Shown piece after piece: positions 1 through 29,009 of a stretch of 64,000 nt of DNA. The stretch comes from Elysia chlorotica (taxonomy: Eukaryota; Mollusca; Gastropoda; Plakobranchidae). Every line of letters begins with the position of its first letter. The stretch's first letter is position 1. The position numbers were made by a program, and so were the translations under genes. The notes beneath the pieces were generated by a model. It saw only the letters and a program-made list of their open reading frames with translations. It did not search any database and had not been told where the DNA came from. Location: the NCBI GenBank assembly GCA_003991915.1, contig RQTK01000025.1:10001-74000 (forward strand). Reading direction: 5' to 3'.

Positions 1-98
1 TATAGAAAGATAGATAGTGAGTGAGAGAAAGTTAGAGAGAGAGAAAGAGAGAGAGAGAAGGAACGAGAAAGAGAAAGAGAGAAAGAGAAAGAGAAAAA
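1..98. repeat. GA-rich low-complexity DNA
   Basis: Nearly all purine on the plus strand, with interrupted GA and GAAA units. It runs off the left window edge, so its true length is unknown. No coding signal. Confidence 0.9.
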
Positions 99-114
99 AC
101 AGTCTTTGCGATCC

Positions 115-265
115 ACGACGATAACGAATAACATAATCAGGCCCAATAGGCATTGTGTCTTTTCTGATCGCTCATTGGCTCCATAAGTCTTGCATAAAGC
201 TATAGTTAGATGCCGGTGCACATTCCCTTAACCATGGTCTTCGTTTCGGCTATGGGCCCTCATAA
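115..265 (+). repeat. Diverged dispersed repeat, copy A
   Basis: This stretch resembles 2195-2340: both contain a CATTGGCT...TAAGTCT block, then GATGCCGG or GACGCCGG, then a CGTTTCGGCTATGGGC-like block. Order and spacing are kept, at roughly 70-75% identity by eye. It is less AT-rich than its surroundings. The family is not recognised. It could be an old transposable element or a conserved non-coding element. Confidence 0.5.
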
Positions 266-437
266 CGCAAGTCTTCTGAAAAGGAAGCGCGGGGGTCCAG
301 TATTAGCGGAAGGACAGGAGCCGTAAAAAAAAAAAAAAGAACGAAAAATAAATTAGCGGCAAATAAAGCAGGATTTCTCGCTACGTGTGGACACTTCACC
401 ACCACTGTGGTTTGAGGAGATAACAGGCTTAATGGAG

Positions 438-439
438 AG

Positions 440-522
<83 letters not shown>

Positions 523-612
523 GGAGAGAGATATAGGGAAGAAGAAAGAGAGAGAGATAAAAAGAGAGAGAGGGATAGAGAGGGAGAGAGGCAGAGAGAG
601 AGAAAAAAAGAG
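438..612. repeat. (GA)n microsatellite
   Basis: Long GA dinucleotide array that decays into GAAAGA/GGGAGA variants on the right. Apparent reading frames through it on both strands (Arg-Glu or Ser-Leu runs) are artefacts of the repeat. Confidence 0.95.
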
Positions 613-1569
613 AGAGGAAGGGGGAGAGTAAAAAGTCACTGGTCTATGGCTAGAGTAGAAAGGTAAAGAGATAAATTGGCACTTCAGAGACACTGGGATA
701 GATAAATCGATAGAGAAATGATTATCCGCATAGATAAGATACAGCGGCATAAATAGAGTGAGACAAAGAGAGTGGTAGAAATGTTAAAGGCGGGGGCGAG
801 TCAAAATATTGATCTATAGAGGAAAAGAGACAGGGTGGAGATCGATTAATGGACTAATGCACATTAGAATTTAATTCTATTTAATACTGCGAAACAAATT
901 CAAATATGAAAAATGATACACAGTACATGCACAAACCTCTTCGTGCATCGTGAGTTTTTTATATAAACCTTATGGTTTCAAGTCAGCTTTTAAGGGAGTG
1001 ATGACAAAATTAATTTAAAAGAAAAAAAAAGAGACGAATTTGACCCAGGTTATCAGAATAGCCATGACATCATATGCATTATATTTTTTTAGTTCCTGAT
1101 GATAGAAGTTCATCTAAATTCACATTAACCAGTTGTCCTTTGTTTAAAGGACAATAACCTTTGAGAACAATCTTAGATTCATTTTCTATGCGCCAAGCAT
1201 TGTCTATTTTTTTTTTTTTTAAATTTTTTTACGAAAGATTTCAAAAGAAAAGCACAAACAATCTAGACGTCAAATGCAAACTGATTTCTCTTAAAAAAAA
1301 ATGCTTAACCCTTCCTAAAAGCTAATGTCTTTTTCCTCAGACCAGGTGCAAGTTCGTTAAATCATCTACGCGCAAGAAAAATGAAGTTGCTTATACTGTC
1401 TTGTGAAGAAAGCTCTTCTCTAACTTTTGGTGTATGGTCTATCCCCCCCCCCCCGCCATTCAATTAACCTTAACAACAAATTTTGAACAGAAGAAGAAAA
1501 TGGTTTTCAATCAGAATGTATACCTTTGGCAACTATTGATTTGTATAATATTGCTAAATTTTTAAACTA

Positions 1570-1634
1570 TCTTAATATATCATTTTTTTTCGTTAACAAT
1601 CTTAATATATCATTTTTTTCGTTAACATTCTAAT
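1570..1634. repeat. 33-bp tandem repeat, two copies
   Basis: Two adjacent copies of a unit reading CTTAATATATCATTTTTTT followed by CGTTAACA. They differ only in the length of the T run. No gene is seen near it. Confidence 0.8.
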
Positions 1635-1639
1635 TTGAT

Positions 1640-2560
1640 ACAGAATACGAGTGTACAGTTCGATGGCTGTTAGTTATAATTTATCGCTCAGCCCTGCCAA
1701 GGGAAGATTGAAAGCCAAACAGAAAAGGCTATCGTCTTTGCAACTTTATGCGCAGGACATGGTTGTCATCAGCGCCCGACTGACAAAATCACCAAAGCCC
1801 TTATTTCCTACGACCCGCTCCAAGTTTAAAGATAGCTCTTATGTTATGGAAATTACAAATTCATTGAGTGACAAGTCAAAGGCGGTCTCCACTCCACCAA
1901 GCCCGGGCAAACCTTTCAGGACGTCTCAGCCAACAATTACACTAATGATATTTATAGTCTAAGCCTTTTTTATGTTTGTTCTTGAACAGTTTGAAAAGGA
2001 ACGCAACGGCTGTTTAAAAGGAACAAGACGTTGGAGCTTCCAGACAAGGTCTCACGTCATTGTCAAAAACGCCGTATCGCCTCAGAAGCCACAGTCCATG
2101 GCCGTCGTAGACCTAGGCCGGTTTCTAAAGGCGCTTTTCTCACTAGACAGTTTCAAAAGCTAGGAATTGCAGGCCTTATGATCCGCACGAGTGTTATCGA
2201 TGACATAATCACCTCCTAAAATAATAGCGTTCTCTGATCTTTCATTGGCTTCCGTAAGTCTGAGTTAGCGCTATGATTGGACGCCGGGGTAGATCCCCTT
2301 CCCATCGTCGTCGCTTCCGCTATAGGCGTCGTCACTGGAAAGCCGCTATTTGCCGAACAACGCCTGCATGTCAGCCCTCTTGAACCGACAGCTCACGGGC
2401 TGGCTGCGCATGAATACACTATGGGCGCTTATTCCAAGTGGGAGTGGCGAGCATGAGAGGATCAGGCCCTCGAGAATCGAGATACAGGCGGACGCTGTCA
2501 TTCAAAAAGCGCCGCTGTTCGGTCCAGCTTCCACTCCAAGGGCGTGATAATAACATAAAA
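1640..2560. other. Unrecognised, less AT-rich stretch with repeat copy B
   Basis: Several short open frames lie here (for example 1651-1962 and 2350-2547, plus strand). None shows a domain I recognise, and none is linked to the others by convincing splice sites. The sub-stretch 2195-2340 is the second copy of the repeat at 115-265. The region is richer in G+C than its surroundings, which fits an old element better than a gene. A degraded exon cannot be excluded. Confidence 0.35.
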
Positions 2561-4017
2561 AAAAATAATAAAAAAGGGAAGAAAAAATGCATTTGGTCCA
2601 GTATTGTTGAGAAAGGGCTTTCAATTAGCTGTCTTATCAGTTGGTTTCGATTGACACTACGCATGTCATCATCTCTAATCAAGTTTCGCTTTTCTTGAAT
2701 ATTTGTGGGTGGAAATTAAACCACAACAAAGCAAACAAAAGACAACTGCCTAAAACACAAAAAAACAACTAAAGGAGCAATAAAAATAATAAAGAAGAAT
2801 AAACAACAAAAACTCAAAAAACAACAAAACAACAAAAAGGACATCAGCACCTACATCAATAATAACGCAAAACCTTTTTTCTTGCATTTTTCGCCTCCAC
2901 CCATTTGAGAACGTGTCATGTATGTGGGACTCAAGTATGTATAAACATCTTTGACTTTCCATTTTTATTTGAAAAAAAAAATAGAGGTGTCTCATTCCGT
3001 AAAGAGTGCAGCTTCCTTTCAGCAGATCCTGGTTAATTTTTTGTCTGATGTTTGCGTCTTTAGGAATGGTAGTTCATCAAGAGTTATAAAACGTAGTTTA
3101 ACACATGGATTCTAATTCAATAAATTCAAGGTAGCCCATGAAGCAAGAAGATTGTGTCAACTCATTTAGAGGGCTGAACGGTAGGGTATAATCTAGTCCT
3201 TAAAAGGGAACATAATGCGCGCTCAAGGGCTTATTTTTAGATGGACCAGAAGATGACATTATGGTATTTCTACTTCTTGATAAACTTCCATTATTTTGTC
3301 TACCATCAAAGTAAAATAACTCTTTTTTATTACATTTCAATACTATATTAATATACAAGTCGTGGTATCTTCGCTCTATTTCTAAGGGGCAGCGCGTAAA
3401 ATTGTCATACTTTAGTGTTGGTGTAGGTGTCTAGAAGATCTCTCATAAAAATTTAGATGTGAAACGCCTGACTGAATACCACCAGATAGCTTTGCAAAGC
3501 ACATTATTTTAGTAAGAGTGGATAACTATTAAAAATTCACCACGCTTCTTACTTTTAAGTTGTATTTAAGTCATGTAGTATAATAATTATAATTGAAACA
3601 TAGCCTTCTATATATAATTTCCTAAATATTATATGAAATTTATACTGGTGTAATTCGGTTCTAAATTATTATCTTCCATTGTAAACCACGATATAAATAA
3701 TCTCAAAAAGATTTTTTTCAGTACGTTCTTTTAATGTACGTTCTTAGATTTATGCCTATTTGTTTCTCTCTCCATACAATTTTATAAATAATTATGATTT
3801 TAAATTGTGGGTTAAAATTATTATTCTATACTTCAAAGCGTAATGTGTGCCTTACTAAATTTGCTACCGACATGGTCTTTTTTCTTGGCAAAAAGTTTTC
3901 AAATTTTCCCTCGAGGAAAAAATAGAATCTATTGTAAAATCTTGAAAACAATTCATTTTTTGGATAATTATATCATAATGATTTTGCTCTTAAGATAAGT
4001 CACAACTCTCCTCTTCA
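2561..4017. other. AT-rich DNA without recognised features
   Basis: A-rich and T-rich intergenic sequence with A runs near 2550-2830. I see no convincing open frame, RNA gene or element end. Confidence 0.6.
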
Positions 4018-4371
<354 letters not shown>

Positions 4372-4570
4372 ATTTAGTGATGGTCTCTATTATTCAAGAG
4401 TCATAACGTGTATCACCGTACTCATATCAAAACAATCATTTATTATAAAAACACAATTTTAACATTTTTCTTTTGTTTCCTCAAAAAATAAAATTGTAAT
4501 TTTAAAATAACACTTTTTGTCCAGACTAAGTGCAACATTTACTGTTCGATTTATAGCGAGAAATGCTAGT

Positions 4571-4797
4571 GGAGTGCTGGGTTTAGTGGTAGAACACTGA
4601 GCTTTTATTTGAGAGGTCCAAGATTCTGTCCCATGGTCACGGCAAAATATTTCACTGATTTCGTCCCCTGCTATTTGGGTTTGTGTTATGCCCCCTGTCT
4701 CTGTGTGGGGGCACGGAAAATTGACACAGGTTAGCATTGGGACCCGTCCCAGATATAGCCTAGTTTCTCACGTTGAGTTTTAAGAAACCAATCAATT
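4571..4797 (+). mobile_element. tRNA-derived SINE (candidate)
   Basis: The left part resembles a tRNA with a pol III internal promoter: an A-box-like GGTTTAGTGGTAGAAC, then about 30 bases later a degenerate B box, GGTCCAAGATTC. A roughly 150-bp body follows and ends in GTTTTAAGAAACCAATCAATT. That tail is like the TTAAACCAA end of the SINE at 50433-50660. The head is too degenerate to be a working tRNA. Seen: the boxes and the tail. Inferred: SINE origin. Confidence 0.6.
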
Positions 4798-5460
4798 AAA
4801 AATATGCTTTTGAAATATTTTCAATAAAGACCTTAAAGACATTGGTAACAACAGATTGCGTGTGATTCGCGAACCAACCATAGCATCTTCCATGCATTAT
4901 TTTGAAGAGTCTTCTTGTGCTTAGATTGGCTAATATGTTTCTATATGCTTAGATGGGAATACTAATTTCACGAATAGTAGATATCTACACAAAAACACGA
5001 CCAAAAACAAATTTATTATATAATAAAAGACACTTAGAGGAATTTCTTTTTGGGAATTCATTGCTTTTACCAACATTGTCACGAACAGCTATTTCAATTT
5101 CCAGCGCTTTCCTTTGGCACATGATATTTAGTACAACATTTACTGTAAAACTATGAACAGAATGAAGTGAAATACTGAAGAATAGTTTGAACTTAATTAT
5201 AATTTTTTAATATTCAAGAGATGTATGGGCAAAATGAGCCATAGGGAACAAACATCTTTTTACCATACAGTGGCATAAGTTTATTGCACATTGTTTAAAC
5301 TTCATTACATTTAGAAGATTGACAAAATAAAGTTTTTATCAAAATCTATTCAATTGCCATTTATAATAAGTTTTATTAATTGTACAATGATATCTCACAC
5401 AAAACACAGTTTAAAAATGTATATTATAACAATGTCGCGAGCAATTTCTTCTCGTTCTCA

Positions 5461-5503
<43 letters not shown>
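5461..5503. repeat. (CT)n microsatellite
   Basis: A pure CT array beyond the 3' end of the TAL1-like gene. Frames through it are artefacts. Confidence 0.9.
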
Positions 5504-5505
<2 letters not shown>

Positions 5506-5709
5506 CTCTATATGCCTCTTTGTCAGAACAAACCACCATACACCTGTCTGTTAATGATATGCATCGATTCGTATGGCACAAAACAATTAAATGACAAGAA
5601 CTTATACTTTCAAGCATGTTTAAACATTGCACAAGTATATATTTTTTTTTATTAAACTGAACATAATAAATGGAAATTGATAATTTTTATGATATTTACC
5701 ATGCAATAT

Positions 5710-5715
5710 TTTATT
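5710..5715 (-). terminator. Candidate polyadenylation signal of TAL1-like gene
   Basis: AATAAA on the minus strand, about 95 bases after the stop codon of the bHLH gene. Another copy lies near 5648-5653. Placement is right for a 3' UTR, but the hexamer is common by chance in AT-rich DNA. Confidence 0.4.
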
Positions 5716-5810
5716 AAAATTTAAAAAAAATGGAAATTGCAAGAACGATGTAAATAACCGTTTTTTTAACAAATGAAGACGCTCCTTCTTTTTTTTCTCA
5801 AAAAAATTCT

Positions 5811-6818
5811 CTATTGGCAAACTGAAATTCGGTTTGAGTCGTAACTTTTTCGTTTCGAATGATTGGAAAAGGTATCATGCATTTTGTTACGAGGAACCAG
5901 AATTTTACCTCGATCTCTGCCTACGCCATGTTTTCGTCCAGAATCTTTATATCCCTCTTTAGCGTCAATACTTAAACACCTTTTGGAGCTTGTTCTGCCT
6001 TTAATCTTTTCATTCTTTCCAGGGACAAGGCTATTATTTTTAGGGCTGATAGATTGACTTTTCGACAAATTGTTTACCTTTTGACAATATGCACTACTAT
6101 GTTTGTAAGTCGGGTAATCTTTCTGTTGAATATCAAGATTTTGCGTGCGGTCCGTATTTCTGCTATTTGTTAACTGATACTTATCTCGGCCCTCCCTCTG
6201 TTGATGGTTTGTCTCGTCTGGATTTTTTTCTGGGGCTAAGTCTCCTCGAGTTCTTGGAACTGTGAAGTCATTATCAACATCATTGCAGAATTCGATAGAT
6301 CCTGTGTAGGCCTTAGAACTGTTTCTACTGTGAATCGTAAAGCAAGGATCAGAAATACAAAAAGGAGGTTTCTGGCATTGATTTATGTCCATACTATCAT
6401 CTCCTGAGCTTAACGAGGTCTTAAACCAACATGCTGTCTTGTTGTCAAATTTACCATCCTCTCTTGAGGGTCCAGTTTGATTTGACTGGGTGCACACACG
6501 ATCTTTCTCCTTCTCAAGACCTTCGTCAACGTGTGGTTGCTCATTGGCTTGCTGGAAATCAAGAACTTTATTCAGAAGGTCAATGTAGCGAATAGCTAAT
6601 CTAAGAATCTCATTTTTGCTGAGCTTTTTGTCCGGCGGATGCGTGGGTACCAGTTTCCTGAGCTCGCAGAAGGCACCGTTAACATTTTGTTGCCTCCAAC
6701 GCTCGCGGGTGTTCGTAAACACTCGGCGGACGACTTTACGACCTCCCGATACCGGCTCATGTCCCGTGCCAAGTGTCGTAGTTTGTCGGCAATGTCCGGA
6801 GATTCTCTCGGGTTGCAT
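5811..6818 (-). CDS. TAL1: TAL1/SCL-LYL1-type bHLH transcription factor, main coding exon
   Basis: Encodes 335 residues from the Met at 6818. Residues about 28-43 form a basic region ([15 protein letters not shown]), and 44-88 form the helix-loop-helix, with the loop [19 protein letters not shown] and then the second helix. This loop and basic region are diagnostic of the TAL1/LYL1/TAL2 class. Family members bind E-boxes as heterodimers with E proteins and, in vertebrates, control blood and neural development. The rest (89-335) is polar, Ser/Asn/Lys-rich and unrecognised. TAL1 proteins usually have a long N-terminal part before the bHLH domain, whereas here the domain begins almost at once. 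A minus-strand acceptor (TTTTTAG ending at 6840) would extend the frame by FITSTIK to an unseen upstream exon at higher coordinates. An in-frame TAG lies at that acceptor. The stop codon is at 5811. The class is clear; which paralogue it is, and the true start, are not. Confidence 0.88.
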   Translation of the reverse strand: MQPERISGHCRQTTTLGTGHEPVSGGRKVVRRVFTNTRERWRQQNVNGAFCELRKLVPTHPPDKKLSKNEILRLAIRYIDLLNKVLDFQQANEQPHVDEGLEKEKDRVCTQSNQTGPSREDGKFDNKTACWFKTSLSSGDDSMDINQCQKPPFCISDPCFTIHSRNSSKAYTGSIEFCNDVDNDFTVPRTRGDLAPEKNPDETNHQQREGRDKYQLTNSRNTDRTQNLDIQQKDYPTYKHSSAYCQKVNNLSKSQSISPKNNSLVPGKNEKIKGRTSSKRCLSIDAKEGYKDSGRKHGVGRDRGKILVPRNKMHDTFSNHSKRKSYDSNRISVCQ

Positions 6819-6849
6819 TTTAATAGTCGAAGTGATGAACTAAAAACAT

Positions 6850-7992
6850 GGTGAAAATGTTCCAAAATTTAGACTGCGTATAATAAAACTGAGAAACTGA
6901 AATATTTCAAACACTTTGAATCCTTAGCTCATTACAGCAGCCTCACCATCTTTCTTTCCCTATTCAATGCTGATTATAATGACATTAAAATGTCGAAAAC
7001 CAAGATCCTAACCCATAATTCTCGTCATCGATTGGTAGTCTCTCAAATTTGTATTATAGCATTCTTCGAGGTACCTGACATTCCTCTGAACGTTAAGTTC
7101 TCTTACCCTGAATTCAAAGCTTTCCACAGTGTAAATGTTTCTAATGGTCGGAGATTCGCGAATTTAAATTTTTTATGTTGTTGTTTTTTGTGTGTTTATA
7201 ATTAATAATTATTTGTACAGAATAAAAAGAAAATAAATAAATGAAGTAGACGTACCACATAGAAAATATTCTGTTTATGTGAGAGGAAATTACTAAGATT
7301 TCTAATACGGAGCGCATTAAGCCAAAGATTATAAAACCAAAAACAAAACCATATTGTGTTTTGTTATTACATAAATTGTTACAACCTTGAACAATACCCA
7401 TGGTTGAATAAAAGCGACCAACGCGGAATACATACTTTAGCATTACACACACACAAAAACAGGACTCACAATGCTTAGACCACTACAGACCTTAATACCG
7501 CTGCCTGTTTGGTGCTTTTTCAGTCTAGTGTAACAACTTTATAGAATCCGGCTTGGTGCAGATTCGTTTACTGTTTGAAAAAGAAACCTCTACATTTCCC
7601 GATGTTTAAGGGAAAAAAAAGATAATATAACTAATTTGAACTACATAATTTTTATTACATAATTTTATTCTCTCACAAAGTCGTTTTTTGTTGGGTTTTT
7701 TTTTAAATCGACCTATGAGGAGATGGTGCAAGTAACATCAAATTACATCATCGATAATTACAAAGTAAAAAAAAAATCCTCCGTATCAAGTTGAAATGAT
7801 AAGTCAGTCAGTATGAACCTTTTACACATCAACTTCTAGGAGTTAATTCTGTTAAAAGTTTAAAAAAATGTTTCTTTTCCAATGGAATTACAACATACCT
7901 GATAGTTTTACTTCTGATTCCATAAATTTCTGCTGTAGAGATAGAGCAATCAAAGAATAAAATTCATAAAAATCGCAAACATGCACATGCAC

Positions 7993-7997
<5 letters not shown>
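6850..7997. other. AT-rich DNA, no recognised gene
   Basis: This would hold the 5' part of the TAL1-like gene (first exon or promoter). I could not identify an upstream exon by sequence. Several short open frames show no domain. Confidence 0.5.

Positions 7998-8068
<71 letters not shown>
7998..8068. repeat. (CT)n microsatellite
   Basis: Uninterrupted CT array of about 70 bases, preceded by a short CA-rich stretch. Confidence 0.95.
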
Positions 8069-8071
<3 letters not shown>

Positions 8072-8895
8072 GTGTATGCAAAGTAAGTAATGACTAATGA
8101 GATGAAAAATGATCTGTTATATGTTTAATGTAACTCACGCTCACAAAATTCTGATGTTGACAACACAACCTTTAGAAAGAATAATGGGTCCATTAATTAT
8201 AGCAGTCAGTAGTTTATATAGTCTGTACAGTTCACATTGTGAGCGCCAAAGAACACGCACACAGACATACACTTTTCATGGCATTTTGAAGCTCATTCAA
8301 GCATCACCTGATATCTGTTTAGGTTCGATGCATTTCTATCCTGTAATGGTATCAAGATTAGATCAGTTCATGAAACGCATCTTGCATTATGACATAATCT
8401 TCGAATGGCCTACATTTATTTGTATATCGGATTAAGTATCACTGTTTTATTACACAGATGACTGAAAACTAAAAGCTCCTTTAAGCGTAACAACAGTTAG
8501 TCATGCAAGCGAACTGCTCTAGTGATTTCTAAAAAAAAAAAATTCTCCTCGAAGAGGCACGGAAAGATTTGACGACCCAGAACTATTATACATTCAACAA
8601 AAAATGAATGCAATTCTTTATAATCGCATTATTTTGAGAAGATTGTAATTGTACAATAAAATACGGTAGCGAACAAAAAAATTTTTTTTCGTAGCTGTCT
8701 GCCTATCTGTTTTTTAAAACACCCATTTAATCTAATAAGCTGGCCTTGTCAATATAATAATTATATTATGATATTATTCATGGGCAAGATTTTCTCTTCT
8801 TCCTTTATTGATATATATGTGTGTGTATATATATGTATATCTCTGTGCCCCTGTCTGTCTCTGCCTGTCTGTCTATTTGTCTCACTTTGTCTGTC

Positions 8896-9241
<346 letters not shown>

Positions 9242-9679
9242 CTTAGCCTAATAATATCTCTATGTGAGACAAATTAATGTTGTTCCATTTCGTTAAATTT
9301 ACAAAATTCATGTTGCCATAGACAAACAATTTTCACAGGGTTGTGATCTTCGCAAGATCTCTAACGACCAGGAAGGGACAGCCCTAAAATTCAAGTAAAT
9401 ACAAATGTAACCTACCTACTGACTCTAACTAGTACAAGGGAATAAATCCATGTCATGTATTCCTTCGATACTTGAAGATCAACCACCCGGTGCAATCCTT
9501 CGAAAGTCATCTGAGTAGTTTTCAATTCGGAATTGCTCTTTCCAAATCATTCAGAAAACATAAAAAAACAAAAACAAAAAAAAACAACAAAAAAAAAACA
9601 ACAAAAAAACAAACAAAGACACATACTCTATGTTATATTTCCAGCCTTTGTAGGTCTGCCCACATTAATTCTCTTTAAT

Positions 9680-9688
9680 GTTGTTGTC

Positions 9689-9747
<59 letters not shown>
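9680..9747. repeat. (TTG)n microsatellite
   Basis: TTG/GTT trinucleotide array just upstream of the tRNA gene, with a few GTC variants. Confidence 0.9.
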
Positions 9748-9906
9748 CATTGTTGTGCGTGTTTTAATGTGCAATAGTATGGCAACCGGTTTTTTGTTTT
9801 GTGTTTGTTCCTCTACATTTATTTTGAATATTGCTCGTGTTTGGTAAGAAAAAAAACGGTTTTCATGGCATGCGTAATATTAATTATTCAGAAGAAAAAA
9901 AATTAT

Positions 9907-9979
9907 CGCCCAACGTGGGGCTCGAACCCACGACCCTGAGATTAAGAGTCTCATGCTCTACCGACTGAGCTAGCCGGGC
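9907..9979 (-). tRNA. tRNA-Lys, anticodon CTT
   Basis: A complete 73-nt cloverleaf on the minus strand. The acceptor arm is GCCCGGC paired with GTTGGGC (two G-T pairs). The D-arm is GCTC/GAGC. The anticodon stem is TGAGA/TCTCA with loop CTCTTAA, giving anticodon CTT. The T-arm is GTGGG-TTCGAGC-CCCAC. The discriminator base is G. The A box and B box (GGTTCGAGCCC) are intact. A run of eight T lies about 6-13 bases past the 3' end and fits a pol III terminator. No intron and no encoded CCA, as expected in a nuclear eukaryotic gene. It decodes AAG. It lies about 900 bp upstream of the malic enzyme start, on the opposite strand. Unlike the tRNA-like SINE heads elsewhere in the window, all stems pair. 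Confidence 0.97.
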
Positions 9980-10139
9980 TGTTGTTCAAGTGAACAGTTT
10001 ATACAATATATTCATATTATTAATGTTTTTCTTTTCTTTCTTTTTTTTTTTTTGTAGAAAGGCTTCAAGTATAATGTTACCTTTTACGCCTAGATTACAT
10101 ACTTTCAAATTATTTGACATTTCAATGGTGCGAGTTGAG

Positions 10140-10640
10140 ATCAAGTCTTAATCTAGATCTAGAATCTATGTTTAGATCCAGATCTAAGGGATCCGATGGT
10201 GCTCGACCATCTCTGCCTTCTTTTAAGAAGTTCTTTGGGGTCAAGGCCCTCAAGGACAAGGCAAAGATAAGAAGCACAGAATGCTATTAATAGAAATCTG
10301 TGAGAAGAACTAACCTGAGGACACGGTCTGCTTGATCACTTGGTATCATTTCAAAATTAATTGCAAATGAGATAAGCAGCATAGGAATGAGGAGTAACTT
10401 TGAGTATCGTAAACAATCCTCCAATTATATTAATAGAGTCAAAAGAAGAACATCGTCTCCAGGCGCAGAATCTAGATTCTCAGTGAACAAAAATCTAGCT
10501 GGATATCATATATAGACATTGTCTAGACTAATCTAAACTAGATTAGATCAATCGAGATTACATTGCGGGATCTAGATCTAGATCTAGATCTACTCAAAGC
10601 TTAACCACTTCACTGTTGAGTTAAAATAACTAGAATAGAT
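10140..10640. repeat. AGATCT/TCTAGA-rich palindromic stretch upstream of malic enzyme
   Basis: Many overlapping copies of the self-complementary words AGATCT and TCTAGA occur here, for example near 10152-10190, 10505-10560 and 10568-10592. The last is a run of alternating GATCTA. The same word recurs through the window (near 18105, 23150, 41935, 46761, 51100, 55335 and 59048). It lies just before the malic enzyme's first coding exon, so it could overlap the promoter. That is position only, not evidence of function. Confidence 0.7.
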
Positions 10641-10881
10641 TTCTAGATCTCTATGTCAATATATTCAGATTAGTAGGCCAAGATGAAAATGGGCTTTGTT
10701 GTTTCTAGAAATGTGTAGAAACAGTATCTATCATTGCCTAAGATTTGGCATTTTTAAAAAACTGTTATTCCTTCAGATTTCAAGGTCAGGGTCAACTTAT
10801 TGCAGAGGGCTGTCACCGTGGCATTTAATCCAAGAGGGAGAGTTTACAGGCCTACATTGTAAAAGCCCAACTTGTATCATC

Positions 10882-27096
<16,215 letters not shown>

Positions 27097-27161
27097 GCTT
27101 TGTCCATGTCTACAGGAAGGAAAATCTAAGTTTGGTGCTTTTCGTCTATAGATCAATAGGA

Positions 27162-27245
27162 TATCTCACATTTTTTATGTGTGTGTATATTGTGTGGAAA
27201 TCTATCTCGCATTTTTTATGTGTGTGTATATTGTGTGGAAATCTC
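27162..27245 (+). repeat. Tandem repeat in the malic enzyme 3' UTR
   Basis: Two near-identical units of about 42 bp contain CATTTTTTATGTGTGTGTAT and TTGTGTGGAAATCT. They lie directly after the stop codon region and are probably transcribed in the 3' UTR. Confidence 0.85.
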
Positions 27246-27774
27246 CATTTAATGGACATTCAAAGTGTGTGATATTTTAGCCACCGGTAATAATTGAGAT
27301 TGTAACAAGAAAGCATTCTAACTAACAGATTCGGACTTTTATGTAAAAAGTTAGGAGGTCTCGGGATTTGAAGTATTTGAACTAGTTTTAATTCGATTTA
27401 AGTGTAATATCTTTGCTTCAAAATTGACCTCGCCTTGAATGGGCCAGATCAAACTTGGTGTGGAAGAAAGATCTCTTTTAAATTGTGCAATCTGCCAAGG
27501 CACTATTTAATCAATGATTGTGTTGCATCTTGTGGTAAAGACATGGCATTGTTGTTTTTATCTGTCAAAATTGTTTTTGTATTGTTCATGTAGTGATTCA
27601 ATACAGTGAAAACCTCATCATTCAAATTGATTGCCATTGGATAAAAACTTCAATTAAGAGAATGGAATTAATGAGGGGGATATACCTGAACCACAAAAAT
27701 TTCCTCTTGCAAAATTTGGTTTATGACAAATTTGATTTATCAGAGACTTCTTTTTTTATTTAGGTTTCTGCTGT

Positions 27775-27780
27775 AATAAA
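27775..27780 (+). terminator. Candidate polyadenylation signal of malic enzyme
   Basis: AATAAA about 680 bases after the TGA at 27094-27096, the first clear hexamer downstream. A pogo-like sequence (CAGTGAAAACCTC near 27605) lies inside this presumed 3' UTR. Confidence 0.45.
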
Positions 27781-28779
27781 CATGAGAATGATAAACCTAA
27801 AAGTGTGTGCTTTTATATACTGCGGACCTTAAATATAGCAACATTGGACTCAACTAAACCTCAGCCGTAACGAAGACTAGCTTAGGGACGTTTTTCCCCT
27901 TACATAAAGCATATCAAAGGACCTTGGGCCTATTGAAGTGATTTAACGAAAACTTTGGACGTAACAAAGTACTGGGCTAGAGTAGTGGTTGAGATATCCA
28001 GAAATTTCAGCAAATTCAGAGCTGTGAAAAACTTGGGCTTAGTGCAGTACACATGTACAGGTGAAGTTCACATAGGAGGTAAAAAGGGCAGTACACCCCA
28101 CCCCATCCCACACCCACCTCTTTTACTTGTCAAATGAAAACGCCACAAACACACACACACAGGCCTAAAAGATCCGTTATCGGCTCTTGGTACATTTATT
28201 TCGGTGAAGGTTGGAATTGCGCAGTTACTTGGGATCATTTTCAGTTCGGTTGTGCTCATGATTGACGATTGGAAGTTGAAAAAACTAAGACATGTATGTG
28301 TGTAGGTTTCTTCGGGAAATTCAACGGAGGTATAAAGTACTGACGATCAAAGATATTTTGTAATCTCAGTTGGGTCGACTCCCACTCCCAGTCCCGCATG
28401 CTCGAGCAGTATCAGCTTCCTATGAAAATATTCACTCAAACCCAAGATTAACACCAATTTTTATTCATTGAATGCGGACAAATGTTTTTTTTTGTTTAAA
28501 ACTAAATTTTAGCTATTGGAGGAGGCAAAATCACTTTCAGAAACGGGCAACCTGTTTTTAAAACTTTTAATAATTCAGGAAGACAGCAAAAGAAAAATTA
28601 AAACCTATATAGATTAAACTCCCTAAGAGGAAAAGTTTGGTGTGTTTTTACAACCTTTCCTATAAGTAAACCTTGAATGTATCAAAGTTTTGGTGCTGGC
28701 CCACTTACTTCGCTGTATCCGAGGTCCACTTTATATGATCAGATTTATATTTCGCCAATCACTTTTGTCTTATTCTAAG

Positions 28780-29009
28780 TACAGTGGAAATCTCACAAAA
28801 CGATGTCTAATAAATCAAATTTCTCATAAACCGAATTTTGCAAGAGAAGACGTTATTTTTCTTTTTTTTTTGTCTCTTTTAAAAAGAGACTCGTTATTAC
28901 GTTTTAACACTTTTGTGGTCCAGGTATGTCCCCTTCTGTAATTCAAATCCTCTTTATTCGAAGTTTAGATCAAATCTCTAGCAATGCGAATTATGAGGTG
29001 TCCACGGTA
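28780..29009. mobile_element. Pogo/Tc1-type MITE (non-autonomous DNA transposon)
   Basis: The left end TACAGTGGAAATCTCACAAA is mirrored by the right end ...CATAATTCGCATTG in reverse (TACCGTGGACACCTCATAAT). That gives inverted termini of about 20-25 bases around a 230-bp interior without coding capacity. The CAGTGG-type ends with a TA at the border are typical of the pogo/Tigger group of the Tc1/mariner superfamily. The larger duplication at 28860-30449 starts inside this element. Confidence 0.6.

Noticed and set aside
250..750. Long frames rich in Ser-Leu or Arg-Glu across GA/CT arrays (also at 5380, 8768, 22753, 23862, 30558, 63690).
   Set aside because: They are translations of dinucleotide repeats on either strand and show no domain or splice context.
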